A program made the translations under genes and the position numbers. A DNA stretch of 45,700 nt from an uncultured Bacteroidales bacterium (lineage in GTDB: Bacteria; Bacteroidota; Bacteroidia; Bacteroidales; UBA1715), in the NCBI GenBank assembly GCA_937892155.1, contig CALAUG010000052.1, positions 1-45,700 on the forward strand, read 5' to 3'. Numbering within the stretch: position 1 is the stretch's first letter; each line of letters opens with the position of its first letter. Shown here one piece after another: positions 28,101 to 35,697 of this stretch. The notes beneath the pieces are model-generated. The model was not told the DNA's origin and did not search any database. It worked only from the letters and a program-made list of their open reading frames with translations.

Positions 28101-28582
28101 ATACTTTGCTTACAGAGGTGAAGTATGAGTTGATGGGCTTAATTGACCGTTCAAAAAATAATTTTGAGGTAGGTTTCATGGAGTATCTCATGATGGAGCC
28201 AAACGTAAAACTTACTCCTACGAATTATGAAGATGCTACAGCTTACATTCACCAGCACATGGAATCTGGAGTTGGCCTTTGGGAAGAAAACGCCGTTTGG
28301 GACCAACTGAAAAACTGGAAGTTGGCAGAAACAGCAGAGATTCATCGTCGCGAGGAAGAAGAACGTCGTCAGAAAGAGGAAGAAGAACGCCGTCGCCGAG
28401 AAGAGGAATACCGCCAACTTAAAGAGGAAGAAGAGAAGATGCAGCAGAAAGCAACTACGGAGAAACTCAAACAGGCAGTTGCTAAAGTAAGTTCTCTTTC
28501 TGATATTGAAGAAGCAAAGGCTATTCTCAACAAACTCTGTGAGAATGGTTATGAATTTATATTGGATATAATTCTGGAATAA
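25112..28582 (+). CDS. brxC: BrxC/PglY-type BREX ATPase
   Basis: 1156 aa P-loop protein. Walker A is GTYGTGKS at residues 63-70, near the N-terminus as in BrxC/PglY, and ILLIWDEFTDVM around residue 250 fits a Walker B. The C-terminal part has a strongly charged coiled coil (REEEERRQKEEEERRRREEE and on) before a short helical end. BrxC is the large ATPase of BREX systems, needed for defence and modification. It is preceded by the small reader-like gene and followed after 1 bp by pglZ. The length is typical. Confidence 0.88.
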   Translation: MANKYSDAIRIRETKSAYNIQMEESGEWSNFIPNIQFNEILSKVIGSVSNKVIDEHRSFWLEGTYGTGKSHAAAVIKHLLCDPVEEIEEYVNQEFANPKFAILRQSLWDLREKTRLFPVTMVGHCSIAHKDDLSLQIQTHVVKALNAASLDIVVRTDFDNYISNIEKNPIIWDNIIAQNAELASYAPDRNKLIKDLKAADSSVLTLMKNALRESGLHVRLEQENLCKWFFEVQDKLAQETDYKGILLIWDEFTDVMLSDLGPSLLVDLQELAEATMEAKNNSYFFHIAHPSALDNLKAEERMKTTGRYRFMHYNMEPVSAFKIMSRKFIHDENPDNAACLAYHNMTDRYFAIMHSVYDKYANTSNNPTETLHDLKNLFPVHPATANMATYYAREAGSSSRSVFEFLGSNPAIREFLDSEEHFKNGDMITADYLWDFVLDEFNNKVTKYGVVTERYNSYHLHVEHEGEHYAAVFKAILLLNALNNLANNETVTPSEENIRNMFVGTPIDSEMDEILNWINTQGVVQRSPQGIYEIRFSALDTKEIEEIRKQLLANDFKYTSQILKFGDTAQKEFDKMLKGVNRPYRFEFYSEEANEYTLLNKIENGYKASASYEIFIALMMARTSAELSLLKEIAQKASQDDRFKNVAFFVFDTIIDPLDFERFIEYQANAQCASKHGFGEQAKSHTDNAKAIIEDWIRSIKAGVCSVFLPDESSSVNARQLATTINSVVATKIFNRGPESLEILRLKAPQTCWVKQHSKGTADNVLSFNTKEEITQRCTGPAKHMLLLLQDSVDDNLKFKDDCDPNHPLLVVSKFVKSKIDHSEKQNVFNLADKFEDLTKPPYGLFCSHSGYGMLAFALKSYVDKVFDTNGKPIGAQRMLELIYETYKIWDSGSGNRSKVDVKFETKEEGQIAKTLIKVFSLNTLKDYKDVSSLTDARWALRNGYCQEIGFPLWSIKYCPEMESQSSKDKLCKLIDNISKICTEVGVKNPALMVETDTLLTEVKYELMGLIDRSKNNFEVGFMEYLMMEPNVKLTPTNYEDATAYIHQHMESGVGLWEENAVWDQLKNWKLAETAEIHRREEEERRQKEEEERRRREEEYRQLKEEEEKMQQKATTEKLKQAVAKVSSLSDIEEAKAILNKLCENGYEFILDIILE

Positions 28583-28583
28583 A

Positions 28584-30998
28584 ATGTTTGAATCCTTCGA
28601 CGATTTCGACAAACTTAGACATGCAGTAATTAAAGACCGAACATTCACAGGCGAAGGGTCTACAACAGCAGACCGTTTCCCTGTGCGGTTTGTGCTTTTT
28701 GATAATTTTCACGATTGCAGTTTGTTTGTAGAAGATCTGATGCAGTTGGGAGATATCCAAATTCAGCGTATTGAAGACTGGATGGATACCGAATATCCTG
28801 ACACGATGATTAGCCACAAACGCCTGGCCGATAATATCAAAGACTTGATACAAAATCAGCCTACAAAATATCGTGTTATTATGCCTTTCTCTGAATTGGC
28901 GAGATTCTACAATAACCATCCCGAAAAGGCAGAATTCAACACCTTGGTTAATACGGTCAAAGGATTTGATTCACTAGCAGGTGGCTATGCCACTCGTCAG
29001 CGTATTTACATCCCAATTGTCGGTCTCGAGGGTAAGATGCAGCATTTTAGAGATGACTCGCAATCATTCATTTGGTATTATCGTAATCCCGACCACCAAA
29101 TGGATTACCGACTTATCCTTACTGACAAAACGACTTATGGAGTACAGGGACTCGAAACGCACTATAGCATAGCAGAGAACGTTACTGATTGGCTTGGTTT
29201 TTGGAAGTACCCCGAACTCCGTGAAAAGATTATCTGCACATCACACTCGATATTCTCTCATGCTAATTATGCTCAGCCAGATAATGCTTTTTCTTTTTGC
29301 GTATGCACAAATGCTTATGAGTTTCTGACTAAAGGTTTGAAACTCGATGTTGATTGCATTGAGTATCGAGAGGAAGAGAGCATATACTGGGAGATGTTGG
29401 CTAAGCGGATTAATATCCATCATTTTAAGTTTGAACAGTTCTTCAATGAGCAGTTTGGCATTCATAATTTAGCAGACTATACAGTATTTTTCAAGCAATG
29501 GTTTGAACATAAAGACTCGTTTATGAGATGGTTGCTTGCCAAATACTACACCTATAAATTCTGCGACCAAGGTTATATTTGCCAAGTTCTTCATCACATG
29601 GAATCGTATACAGATACTGCTTTGGCTCAACTTTTAGCGAAAAGCATCTTTAGCCTTGACAACCCTCAGCAGTATTTGGAGCAGCGAGAGATTGGCCTTC
29701 GAAATGCAGCCGAGAACGGAGTTGAACTTCCGATTGACACCCAACATCTTGTTGTTGATGCCATTCGAAAGATTGCAGAGACTCAGGGCATACTATCTGC
29801 TACAACATATCTTGGTACGCATAGTTATACGGAGCGTCAACTAATTATTGAGTGGTATGCTTCCGGAAAAATAGACAGAGACCAACTTAAAGACCTATAC
29901 CCTGATTTATACTATTATATGGGCAAAACGGTTGCCCAATCGGAGGAAGTGTGGGTTTTAGATTATATTGATGCTTATAAAGAGGCTAAGATTAAGAACG
30001 AGTATACCCCAACAATTCAAGCCTATATCGCAGAGAAAAACGAGAATGAATTGACCCACTTTAAATGGTCAAACAAATTCATGCATACACGCTCTCTCCT
30101 GAATAATCGAACTGATATACAACATTATTTTTGGATTGACGGATTGGGCTTGGATTGGATTCCATTTATTGAACAAGTCGTCAAAGAAATGGAATCTGAG
30201 GGATACTATCTCAATGAAGCATATGTGGCATCTTCTCTGCTACCTTCTCGTACCGATATCAACCGTGACGAGATTGTTAAACTCTCCAATAACTTATGTT
30301 TTGATAAGATAGGAGATCTGGACGAAGTGGCACATACTTGCCGAGCCTATCCAAATTACATCATTGAAGACCTTACTATGATGCGTCGTGAGTTGGAAAA
30401 AATGTTGAAGGCTCATGCAGGAGAAAAGATTGCCATTGTTTCAGACCATGGAATGTCTTATCTATCGCAACTTTGCGAAGGCTATAACCTCAAAGGATTC
30501 AAGTCAGACCATTGGGGGCGTGTTGTTGAATATTCTGGTAAGGGAAGTCCTGTCAAAGACAGCAAATATCTTGTACTAGGCAACAATAAAACGGTATGTT
30601 CATTACGCCACGAATCTCTCGCAGCAAAAATACCATCTGGTATGGGAGCTCATGGAGGCGCAACACCAGAAGAAGAACTCGTTCCTGTTATCATTATTTC
30701 GCCAGAAAAGCGTGTAGCAACATGGACTGCCGTTCAAAAGACTTTTGAACTAGAAGAGGCCAATCCTGTATTCATCGCTGAAATATACGGTCTTTCTGAT
30801 AAAGATTCCCCTGTGGTTGAGTACAACGGCAAATCATATAAGATAAGTGGCAAGGGTGTTGTATTTACTTCTGACCGCTTAGATTTAAATCCAAACGCAA
30901 AGAAAATTGTTTTGCGTGTAGGTCTAGAAACAAAAGAATTCACAATTACAATTAAGATGGCCGTTCAGGAGGAAGACCTGTTCGGAGATATGTTATGA
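28584..30998 (+). CDS. pglZ: PglZ, BREX alkaline-phosphatase-superfamily protein
   Basis: 804 aa. The C-terminal half has the alkaline phosphatase-superfamily metal-site signature: WIDGLGLDWIPF around residue 517, IVSDHGMSY with D621/H622, and MGAHGGATPEEELVPVII with H690. PglZ is the protein shared by BREX types; in some systems it has been shown to have metal-dependent nuclease activity. The start is 1 bp after the brxC stop and the end overlaps brxL by 4 bp (ATGA). No PglX-type methyltransferase gene lies nearby, consistent with type 4. Confidence 0.9.
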   Translation: MFESFDDFDKLRHAVIKDRTFTGEGSTTADRFPVRFVLFDNFHDCSLFVEDLMQLGDIQIQRIEDWMDTEYPDTMISHKRLADNIKDLIQNQPTKYRVIMPFSELARFYNNHPEKAEFNTLVNTVKGFDSLAGGYATRQRIYIPIVGLEGKMQHFRDDSQSFIWYYRNPDHQMDYRLILTDKTTYGVQGLETHYSIAENVTDWLGFWKYPELREKIICTSHSIFSHANYAQPDNAFSFCVCTNAYEFLTKGLKLDVDCIEYREEESIYWEMLAKRINIHHFKFEQFFNEQFGIHNLADYTVFFKQWFEHKDSFMRWLLAKYYTYKFCDQGYICQVLHHMESYTDTALAQLLAKSIFSLDNPQQYLEQREIGLRNAAENGVELPIDTQHLVVDAIRKIAETQGILSATTYLGTHSYTERQLIIEWYASGKIDRDQLKDLYPDLYYYMGKTVAQSEEVWVLDYIDAYKEAKIKNEYTPTIQAYIAEKNENELTHFKWSNKFMHTRSLLNNRTDIQHYFWIDGLGLDWIPFIEQVVKEMESEGYYLNEAYVASSLLPSRTDINRDEIVKLSNNLCFDKIGDLDEVAHTCRAYPNYIIEDLTMMRRELEKMLKAHAGEKIAIVSDHGMSYLSQLCEGYNLKGFKSDHWGRVVEYSGKGSPVKDSKYLVLGNNKTVCSLRHESLAAKIPSGMGAHGGATPEEELVPVIIISPEKRVATWTAVQKTFELEEANPVFIAEIYGLSDKDSPVVEYNGKSYKISGKGVVFTSDRLDLNPNAKKIVLRVGLETKEFTITIKMAVQEEDLFGDML

Positions 30999-32422
30999 AA
31001 ACAAGTATAACAGAAAAGGTACAGACCTATCTTGGTCAACAAGCTATTTTCAAGGATAGCTCTACAACTGGTAATATTTTTGCTGGCCGTAATCTGCCTG
31101 CTTTTGTAAAAGATTATCTGCTGAAACGTTTTGCTCGTGGAGAAGAAGTAGACCGCGCCGGTATTACTAATTTCCTAAATACAGTAATGCCAACAGGAGA
31201 TATTCGAAGTCGTTTAATTGATGGACAAACGTTAACTCTCCTCACTCGTTTTACTGTCAATATTGACTTGCTCCACAGTGTTCGCCGTTTCGGCATCATT
31301 GACCTTGGCATCAAAGACAATGAAGGCATTATTCCTGATTATCTTGCCAGCAAATATCCGGAAGATCTCCATGACGGAGAGATGTGGGGCATCATCAAGA
31401 TTTGCCTTACAGCAGACGAAGATGGCAAGAAGAACCATGTTGAGATGGTAGACTTCAAACCTTTCAAACCATATGCATCTGTTGACATCAGTTTTATTCA
31501 AAATGTGCGTAAGAATTTTACGATGGAAGAGTGGCTTGATTTGGTTATCTCTGCAATGGAATATGAGCCAGATGCTTTTGCAAATTTCCATCAGAAACTT
31601 GAGTTTGTTTCTCGTCTCCTGTTGTTCGTTGAACCTCGTCTCAATGTAATCGAACTTGCTCCAAAAGGAACCGGTAAATCATACGTGTTCAACAATATCA
31701 GTAAATATGGTTGGCTTATCAGTGGAGGAAAGGTTACTCGAGCATCTCTTTTCTACGATAAAAACAAGAAACAAAAAGGTATTATGGGCAACCATGATTT
31801 TTGCGCCTTTGATGAAATTCAGACTATCGAATTTCAAGAGCCAGCAGAGTTGCAAGGTGCATTAAAATCATATTTGGAACAAGGAAAATGTACTGTCGGC
31901 AATGTCGCCTTTACTTCCGAATGTGGCGTAATGCTAATGGGCAATATCGGCTTAACCGACAGCCGTCGTCCACGTTCTAATCGTTATTTGGACGAACTTC
32001 CAGATAACTTTAGAGAGTCAGCCTTAATAGACCGTTTCCATTGTTTCATTGAAGGTTGGTATCTTCCAAGCATCCAAAAGGATATGATATATAAGGGATG
32101 GACTATGAACATGGAGTATTTTTCCGAAATCATGCACAACATGCGCGTCCAGAACTCTTATGCTGAATTGTTTGACAAACTGATTGACTACGACCATACC
32201 GCCAACATGCGTGACTTTACTGCAGTCAAACATATTGCTGTTGCTTATATGAAATTACTCTTTCCGCATTGGACTACTGTTGAAGAAGTCAATCGTGAAG
32301 AATTTAATGAATATTGCCTCCAACCGGCAATTCGCCGCAGAGGCATCATTCGCGAACAACTTCATCTCATAGACCCTGAATACAAATCTACAATGCCAGC
32401 AATTTGGACAAAAATACTATAA
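30995..32422 (+). CDS. brxL: BrxL, Lon-like AAA protein (short form)
   Basis: 475 aa. The AAA core has Walker A PKGTGKS (residues 223-229), a Walker B-like AFDEIQ (D273/E274), and a sensor region (GVMLMGNIGL). This is the BREX Lon-like protein. The E. coli-type BrxL is about 680 aa with a C-terminal Lon protease-like domain; here the protein ends shortly after the AAA module (LIDPEYKSTMPAIWTKIL) and I see no Ser-Lys protease site. It is the last gene of the operon, overlapping pglZ by 4 bp. A short pseudogene remnant follows 35 bp downstream. Confidence 0.87.
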   Translation: MKTSITEKVQTYLGQQAIFKDSSTTGNIFAGRNLPAFVKDYLLKRFARGEEVDRAGITNFLNTVMPTGDIRSRLIDGQTLTLLTRFTVNIDLLHSVRRFGIIDLGIKDNEGIIPDYLASKYPEDLHDGEMWGIIKICLTADEDGKKNHVEMVDFKPFKPYASVDISFIQNVRKNFTMEEWLDLVISAMEYEPDAFANFHQKLEFVSRLLLFVEPRLNVIELAPKGTGKSYVFNNISKYGWLISGGKVTRASLFYDKNKKQKGIMGNHDFCAFDEIQTIEFQEPAELQGALKSYLEQGKCTVGNVAFTSECGVMLMGNIGLTDSRRPRSNRYLDELPDNFRESALIDRFHCFIEGWYLPSIQKDMIYKGWTMNMEYFSEIMHNMRVQNSYAELFDKLIDYDHTANMRDFTAVKHIAVAYMKLLFPHWTTVEEVNREEFNEYCLQPAIRRRGIIREQLHLIDPEYKSTMPAIWTKIL

Positions 32423-32456
32423 TAGTCCCCAAACTTAGACCGTTTTTTCTGCCTCT

Positions 32457-32520
32457 TCACACGCAGATCAAACGATATGTTCCGCCGCACCAGACACTCC
32501 AGTATTGTTGGCAACAAGTC
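32457..32520 (-). pseudogene. Remnant of the 3' end of a gene, paralogous to the gene at 45603
   Basis: The minus strand reads WCGGTYRLICV and a stop, the same last 11 residues as the convergent partial gene at 45603-45700. Bases 32461-32494 match 45607-45640 at 33 of 34 positions. The differences across these last codons (CGT/CGC, GTG/GTA, and stop TGA/TAA) are all silent in this frame, which supports it as the true coding frame. Just upstream, 4 bases are missing relative to the other copy and the frame is lost. It appears to be a broken paralogue left between the BREX operon and the caspase operon. The function of the family was not recognised. Confidence 0.55.
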
Positions 32521-32585
32521 TCTACCATATTCAATTAAGATACGTTTGACAGAGTTCTTGAGAATAGTTGTCTTGATTATAATAA

Positions 32586-32618
32586 AAAGAGGTATATCAG
32601 TTTTTGATACACCTCTTT
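32586..32618 (-). terminator. Rho-independent terminator of the minus-strand caspase operon
   Basis: Hairpin with stem AAAGAGGT-A-TATCA / TGATA-C-ACCTCTTT and a 6-nt loop. On the minus strand the stem runs into TTTTTATTAT, giving the U-run. It lies about 24 bp after the stop of the last gene of the 32642-43283 operon. Confidence 0.8.
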
Positions 32619-32641
32619 AGCCATTTATTGGGATATGCACT

Positions 32642-34096
32642 TTATTTCAGCACTATCACTTTTGCTGTTTGGTTGTTCATATTTGGCATTGTGGCACCAA
32701 CAGGAGCGTTAATGTAGGTGGGATCGCAGACTACATATTTCTTACCATTGATGATGAGATAGTCACCTTTCACGTCTTGGGTAAAATGAACAGCTGTTGC
32801 TAAATGTCCTGGGTAGTATAGCAACACGACATCTAAATGAAGTACATCGCGTACAATACGAGAGAAAAGGATGCTACGGTCTTCACAGTCACAATATGGG
32901 TAGTAGATGCTTTCCTCTGCAAAGAAAGCACGGTCTTGTCCCCAAACCTTATCGTCATATTCATACACAAATGCCGTCTGAACCCAGTTCAAGAGTTGAC
33001 CAACAGCCTGCAACTCATTTAATCCTTTAGTGCGTTCTCTTAATATTGGATAGAGTTTATTACGTGTCAGGGCATCTAAAGGTGTATTGGCATAAGCCGC
33101 CCAACGTGTACCAAAATCATCGTTGATTTGGAACGTGGGATAGTGATTATAGAAATCTATCAGATTGGTATTGACCACACATTGAGCATTGAGTCCTAAC
33201 TTGGAGTTGCGAGTACGTTGAACAGACTTTGGAACTAATTGTTGCTCTTTTGTAATAAAGAGAGATAGAGGCTTTTCGTCTTCAAAAGAAGCTCCACAGA
33301 TGGCAAGACCATCCTCCTTGCAGTTGAATGGATAAAACATCTCACCATCTACTGTGAAATAGGGTTGACCATAAATCTGAGATGATGACCCAACCAAAAG
33401 ATAGATTTTCTTCTGCTTTGAGACACCAATACGCATCTTATAGCCAGAGATAGCATAAACATATGCTTGAAGCATCACTGCCTCGTTTGTCTGTCCAAGT
33501 ACATTTTCTGCTACCATTTGTAGCATTTGAAGGTAAGCCCAATCGCAAAGATTATGGTTGTCACGAGCTGCCAAACAGTCGGCAACCAACAGATCAAATT
33601 CATCTTTTGATAACTGCTCCCAACAATTGGCAAGTCCATCGCCATTGACAGGCGAAATGGTTAGAGTTGTATTCTTTGGGTAACGAAACTTCAAGTCCGT
33701 TCCGTAAAACTTTATATTTATGATTTGATGCTGTTCCTCCTGTTGATTATCGAAGATTGGGACAATTGGTTGTGGCTGAGGTTGTGGTTCTGGCACAGGA
33801 ACAATCTCTGGTATTATCTCTTGATCTTTCCGTTGTTCCTGTTCTTTCTTCTGTTTATCATCATAGACTACAGGTGGAACAGGTTTCTCTTCGGGAACAG
33901 GTATTGCCGGAGCAGTCTTAAAATACTCCCAGGATGAGCGTAGGAACTCCGCATATTTTTTATTTGCCTCAGTTCTAAAATCGCTGTAATCCTTTTGGGC
34001 AGACTGTTGAAACGCCTTATAACGTTCCTCTAAAGTCTGCGCCGAAGCAATCACACAGAAAATCAATAAACCAGCAACCACAAATCGTCTTTTCAT
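32642..34096 (-). CDS. Exported transglutaminase-like (cysteine protease fold) protein
   Basis: 484 aa. A signal peptide (MKRRFVVAGLLIFCVIASAQ) is followed by a helical charged segment and a proline-rich linker (PVPEPQPQPQPIVPIF), then a large central domain. The C-terminal part carries a transglutaminase-like triad: C402/C404 in YCDCEDRS, H431 in PGHLATAVHF and D458 in VVCDPTY. In this superfamily the fold serves as protease, peptidase or cross-linking enzyme. The start overlaps the stop of the preceding gene by 4 bp (ATGA) and the terminator follows, so it is the last gene of the operon. It probably acts in the periplasm or at the surface; which of the two cysteines is the nucleophile is not clear, the second being better placed. 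Substrate unknown. Confidence 0.72.
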   Translation of the reverse strand: MKRRFVVAGLLIFCVIASAQTLEERYKAFQQSAQKDYSDFRTEANKKYAEFLRSSWEYFKTAPAIPVPEEKPVPPVVYDDKQKKEQEQRKDQEIIPEIVPVPEPQPQPQPIVPIFDNQQEEQHQIINIKFYGTDLKFRYPKNTTLTISPVNGDGLANCWEQLSKDEFDLLVADCLAARDNHNLCDWAYLQMLQMVAENVLGQTNEAVMLQAYVYAISGYKMRIGVSKQKKIYLLVGSSSQIYGQPYFTVDGEMFYPFNCKEDGLAICGASFEDEKPLSLFITKEQQLVPKSVQRTRNSKLGLNAQCVVNTNLIDFYNHYPTFQINDDFGTRWAAYANTPLDALTRNKLYPILRERTKGLNELQAVGQLLNWVQTAFVYEYDDKVWGQDRAFFAEESIYYPYCDCEDRSILFSRIVRDVLHLDVVLLYYPGHLATAVHFTQDVKGDYLIINGKKYVVCDPTYINAPVGATMPNMNNQTAKVIVLK

Positions 34097-34977
34097 CGTC
34101 TTATAGTGATTACGTCGCTTTTCACGACCATTTGTTCGTCATTAGTTTGATTTTTGCTGAGCCATTTCAGAAAGTCCCCATAACTAAGGTTTCTTGGCAG
34201 TGACTCATTTCGCCAGTTAGTTTCTCCTTTTTTGTCTTTAGCTTTGACAATGTTATTTGGAGAGAACACAACATAGATAGCATTTGCCTCTGCTTCACGT
34301 TGTGTGTTTAGTGTGTATTCTGTTGCGCCACGATCTGTTTCTTCCGAAAAAAAGAGATAGTCTTCGTTGGCTTTGATGGGATAGTGCCCCAAATTGCTGT
34401 CTTCATAAGGAAGAAGGCAATAAACCTGTTGGTCTTCATCGACAAGATAGACACACAACGATCCATCAACAGGTGCAGAGAAACGGAGATAAATATCATC
34501 TCCGTCATAAAACACATCACGAGCCATACGGTCGTGAGTATTATTGATTAGTTGAGAGTGAATCTCAATTGAAGCCTTGGTCTTTTGACGAGCTTTACCA
34601 ACAACTTCTACTTTCACACGCCAAAAGCCACGTTCAAAGCGTTTGTCAATTACTTGTTCTTTAATTGTTTCAATCCATTCACCACGCACGGAATTCTCGC
34701 CAATAGAGAAAACGTTGGTTAATGACTTAGACTCCTCTCCTCTATTCAAAGAATGAATAAAAGTGGAATTGACGCTACTTACATCCAAGCCAAAACGATC
34801 TTCAATGGCTTTTTGTTTAGCACGTTCTATAGCTATGCGTTCTGCATGTTCTGGAGTCTCATTGGGATTGTCTGAGATGTACTCGTAAACAGCACTTACA
34901 TGCTTGATGTCGGCTTGAGCAAAGCCTGACATCAAACAAGTAAATGCAATTATTAATGTGACTAAAAGTCGTTTCAT
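34093..34977 (-). CDS. Exported DUF4384-domain protein with LPP20/FlgT-like N-terminus
   Basis: 294 aa. A signal peptide ends near SGFAQA. The N-terminal region (PEHAERIAIERAKQKAIED) resembles the FlgT/LPP20 N-terminal fold. The C-terminal domain (YLRFSAPVDGSLCVYLVDED, then CLLPYE and GHYPIKANEDYLFF) follows the DUF4384 pattern, a beta domain that often accompanies caspase-like and kinase-type modules. The ATG shares a base with the stop of the upstream LPP20-like gene (TAATG), so the two are probably translated together. Likely an envelope accessory or binding protein of the caspase operon. No catalytic residues were recognised. Confidence 0.68.
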   Translation of the reverse strand: MKRLLVTLIIAFTCLMSGFAQADIKHVSAVYEYISDNPNETPEHAERIAIERAKQKAIEDRFGLDVSSVNSTFIHSLNRGEESKSLTNVFSIGENSVRGEWIETIKEQVIDKRFERGFWRVKVEVVGKARQKTKASIEIHSQLINNTHDRMARDVFYDGDDIYLRFSAPVDGSLCVYLVDEDQQVYCLLPYEDSNLGHYPIKANEDYLFFSEETDRGATEYTLNTQREAEANAIYVVFSPNNIVKAKDKKGETNWRNESLPRNLSYGDFLKWLSKNQTNDEQMVVKSDVITIRR

Positions 34978-35648
34978 TAGAAACCTAATGCTTTGTCGAG
35001 TTGTTCGTGAAGATTCTGTCCTTTCTTCTCAAGTTCTTGACGAACGGCTTTCTTGGCAGCTTCTTTAGCCATTTCACCGTTGTAAGCAATGCGAACCATC
35101 ACTTCTTTGTTTTTGTTTCCAAGCACACGATAGCATTCAACAACTGTGATGACGCGACCAATGCTTTGGCTAATCAAATTTTTGCTTGCCATTACGGTCT
35201 CGGTCAATGAAGCGGCATCTTCTGCAGAGAGTTGGCGATTGGCAACAGTGTTTTCAATCAAAGCAGTCACCTCTGTTTGGATTTGACCAGCCAAGTTGGT
35301 GATAGCAATACTTGTTGCTGCAGTTTTTGCTGCATCATAGTTTTCGCCAATAGATTGAGCATTTGCCATGATGTATTTCGGATAGAGGTTTTGGTCATAC
35401 TCAAACTCCATCAGATAGCTACGTTCAAGCTGTTTTTCCAAAGGAAGGGCACCCGGTGAAACAACCCAACCTTCATGTTTCAGACGTTTTGCCTCTTTCT
35501 TGGTCGTTTTGGTCACCTTCTCTTCAAGTTCTTTCTTGGCGAGTTTAGAGATTTGTTGACGTTCTTTACGAATCTCTTTAGCGTCTTGTGCGAAGCACAC
35601 GCCACATGCTACGATTAAGGCCATAGCAACCATCATCAATTTTTTCAT
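34977..35648 (-). CDS. Exported LPP20-like protein
   Basis: 223 aa. A signal peptide (MKKLMMVAMALIVACGVCFAQ) is followed by a Lys/Glu-rich helical stretch (KEIRKERQQISKLAKKELEE). The rest has an LPP20-like core (AAKTAATSIAITNLAGQIQT, then VITVVECYRVLGNKNKEVMV). The signal end is CVCFAQ with no clear lipobox, so a periplasmic rather than lipid-anchored protein is more likely. It sits between the second caspase gene (49 bp upstream) and the DUF4384 gene (1-base overlap). Function unknown; in this context probably an envelope partner of the exported proteases. Confidence 0.62.
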   Translation of the reverse strand: MKKLMMVAMALIVACGVCFAQDAKEIRKERQQISKLAKKELEEKVTKTTKKEAKRLKHEGWVVSPGALPLEKQLERSYLMEFEYDQNLYPKYIMANAQSIGENYDAAKTAATSIAITNLAGQIQTEVTALIENTVANRQLSAEDAASLTETVMASKNLISQSIGRVITVVECYRVLGNKNKEVMVRIAYNGEMAKEAAKKAVRQELEKKGQNLHEQLDKALGF

Positions 35649-35697
35649 TTTCGTAATGTATTGTTTGTGTTATTAGATTGTCTTTTATCGTAATCGT

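Noticed and set aside
32500..32640. Minus-strand open stretch between brxL and the transglutaminase-like gene as a small gene
   Set aside because: It crosses the terminator hairpin and has no start or domain; only the last codons near 32457-32494 show evidence of coding ancestry.
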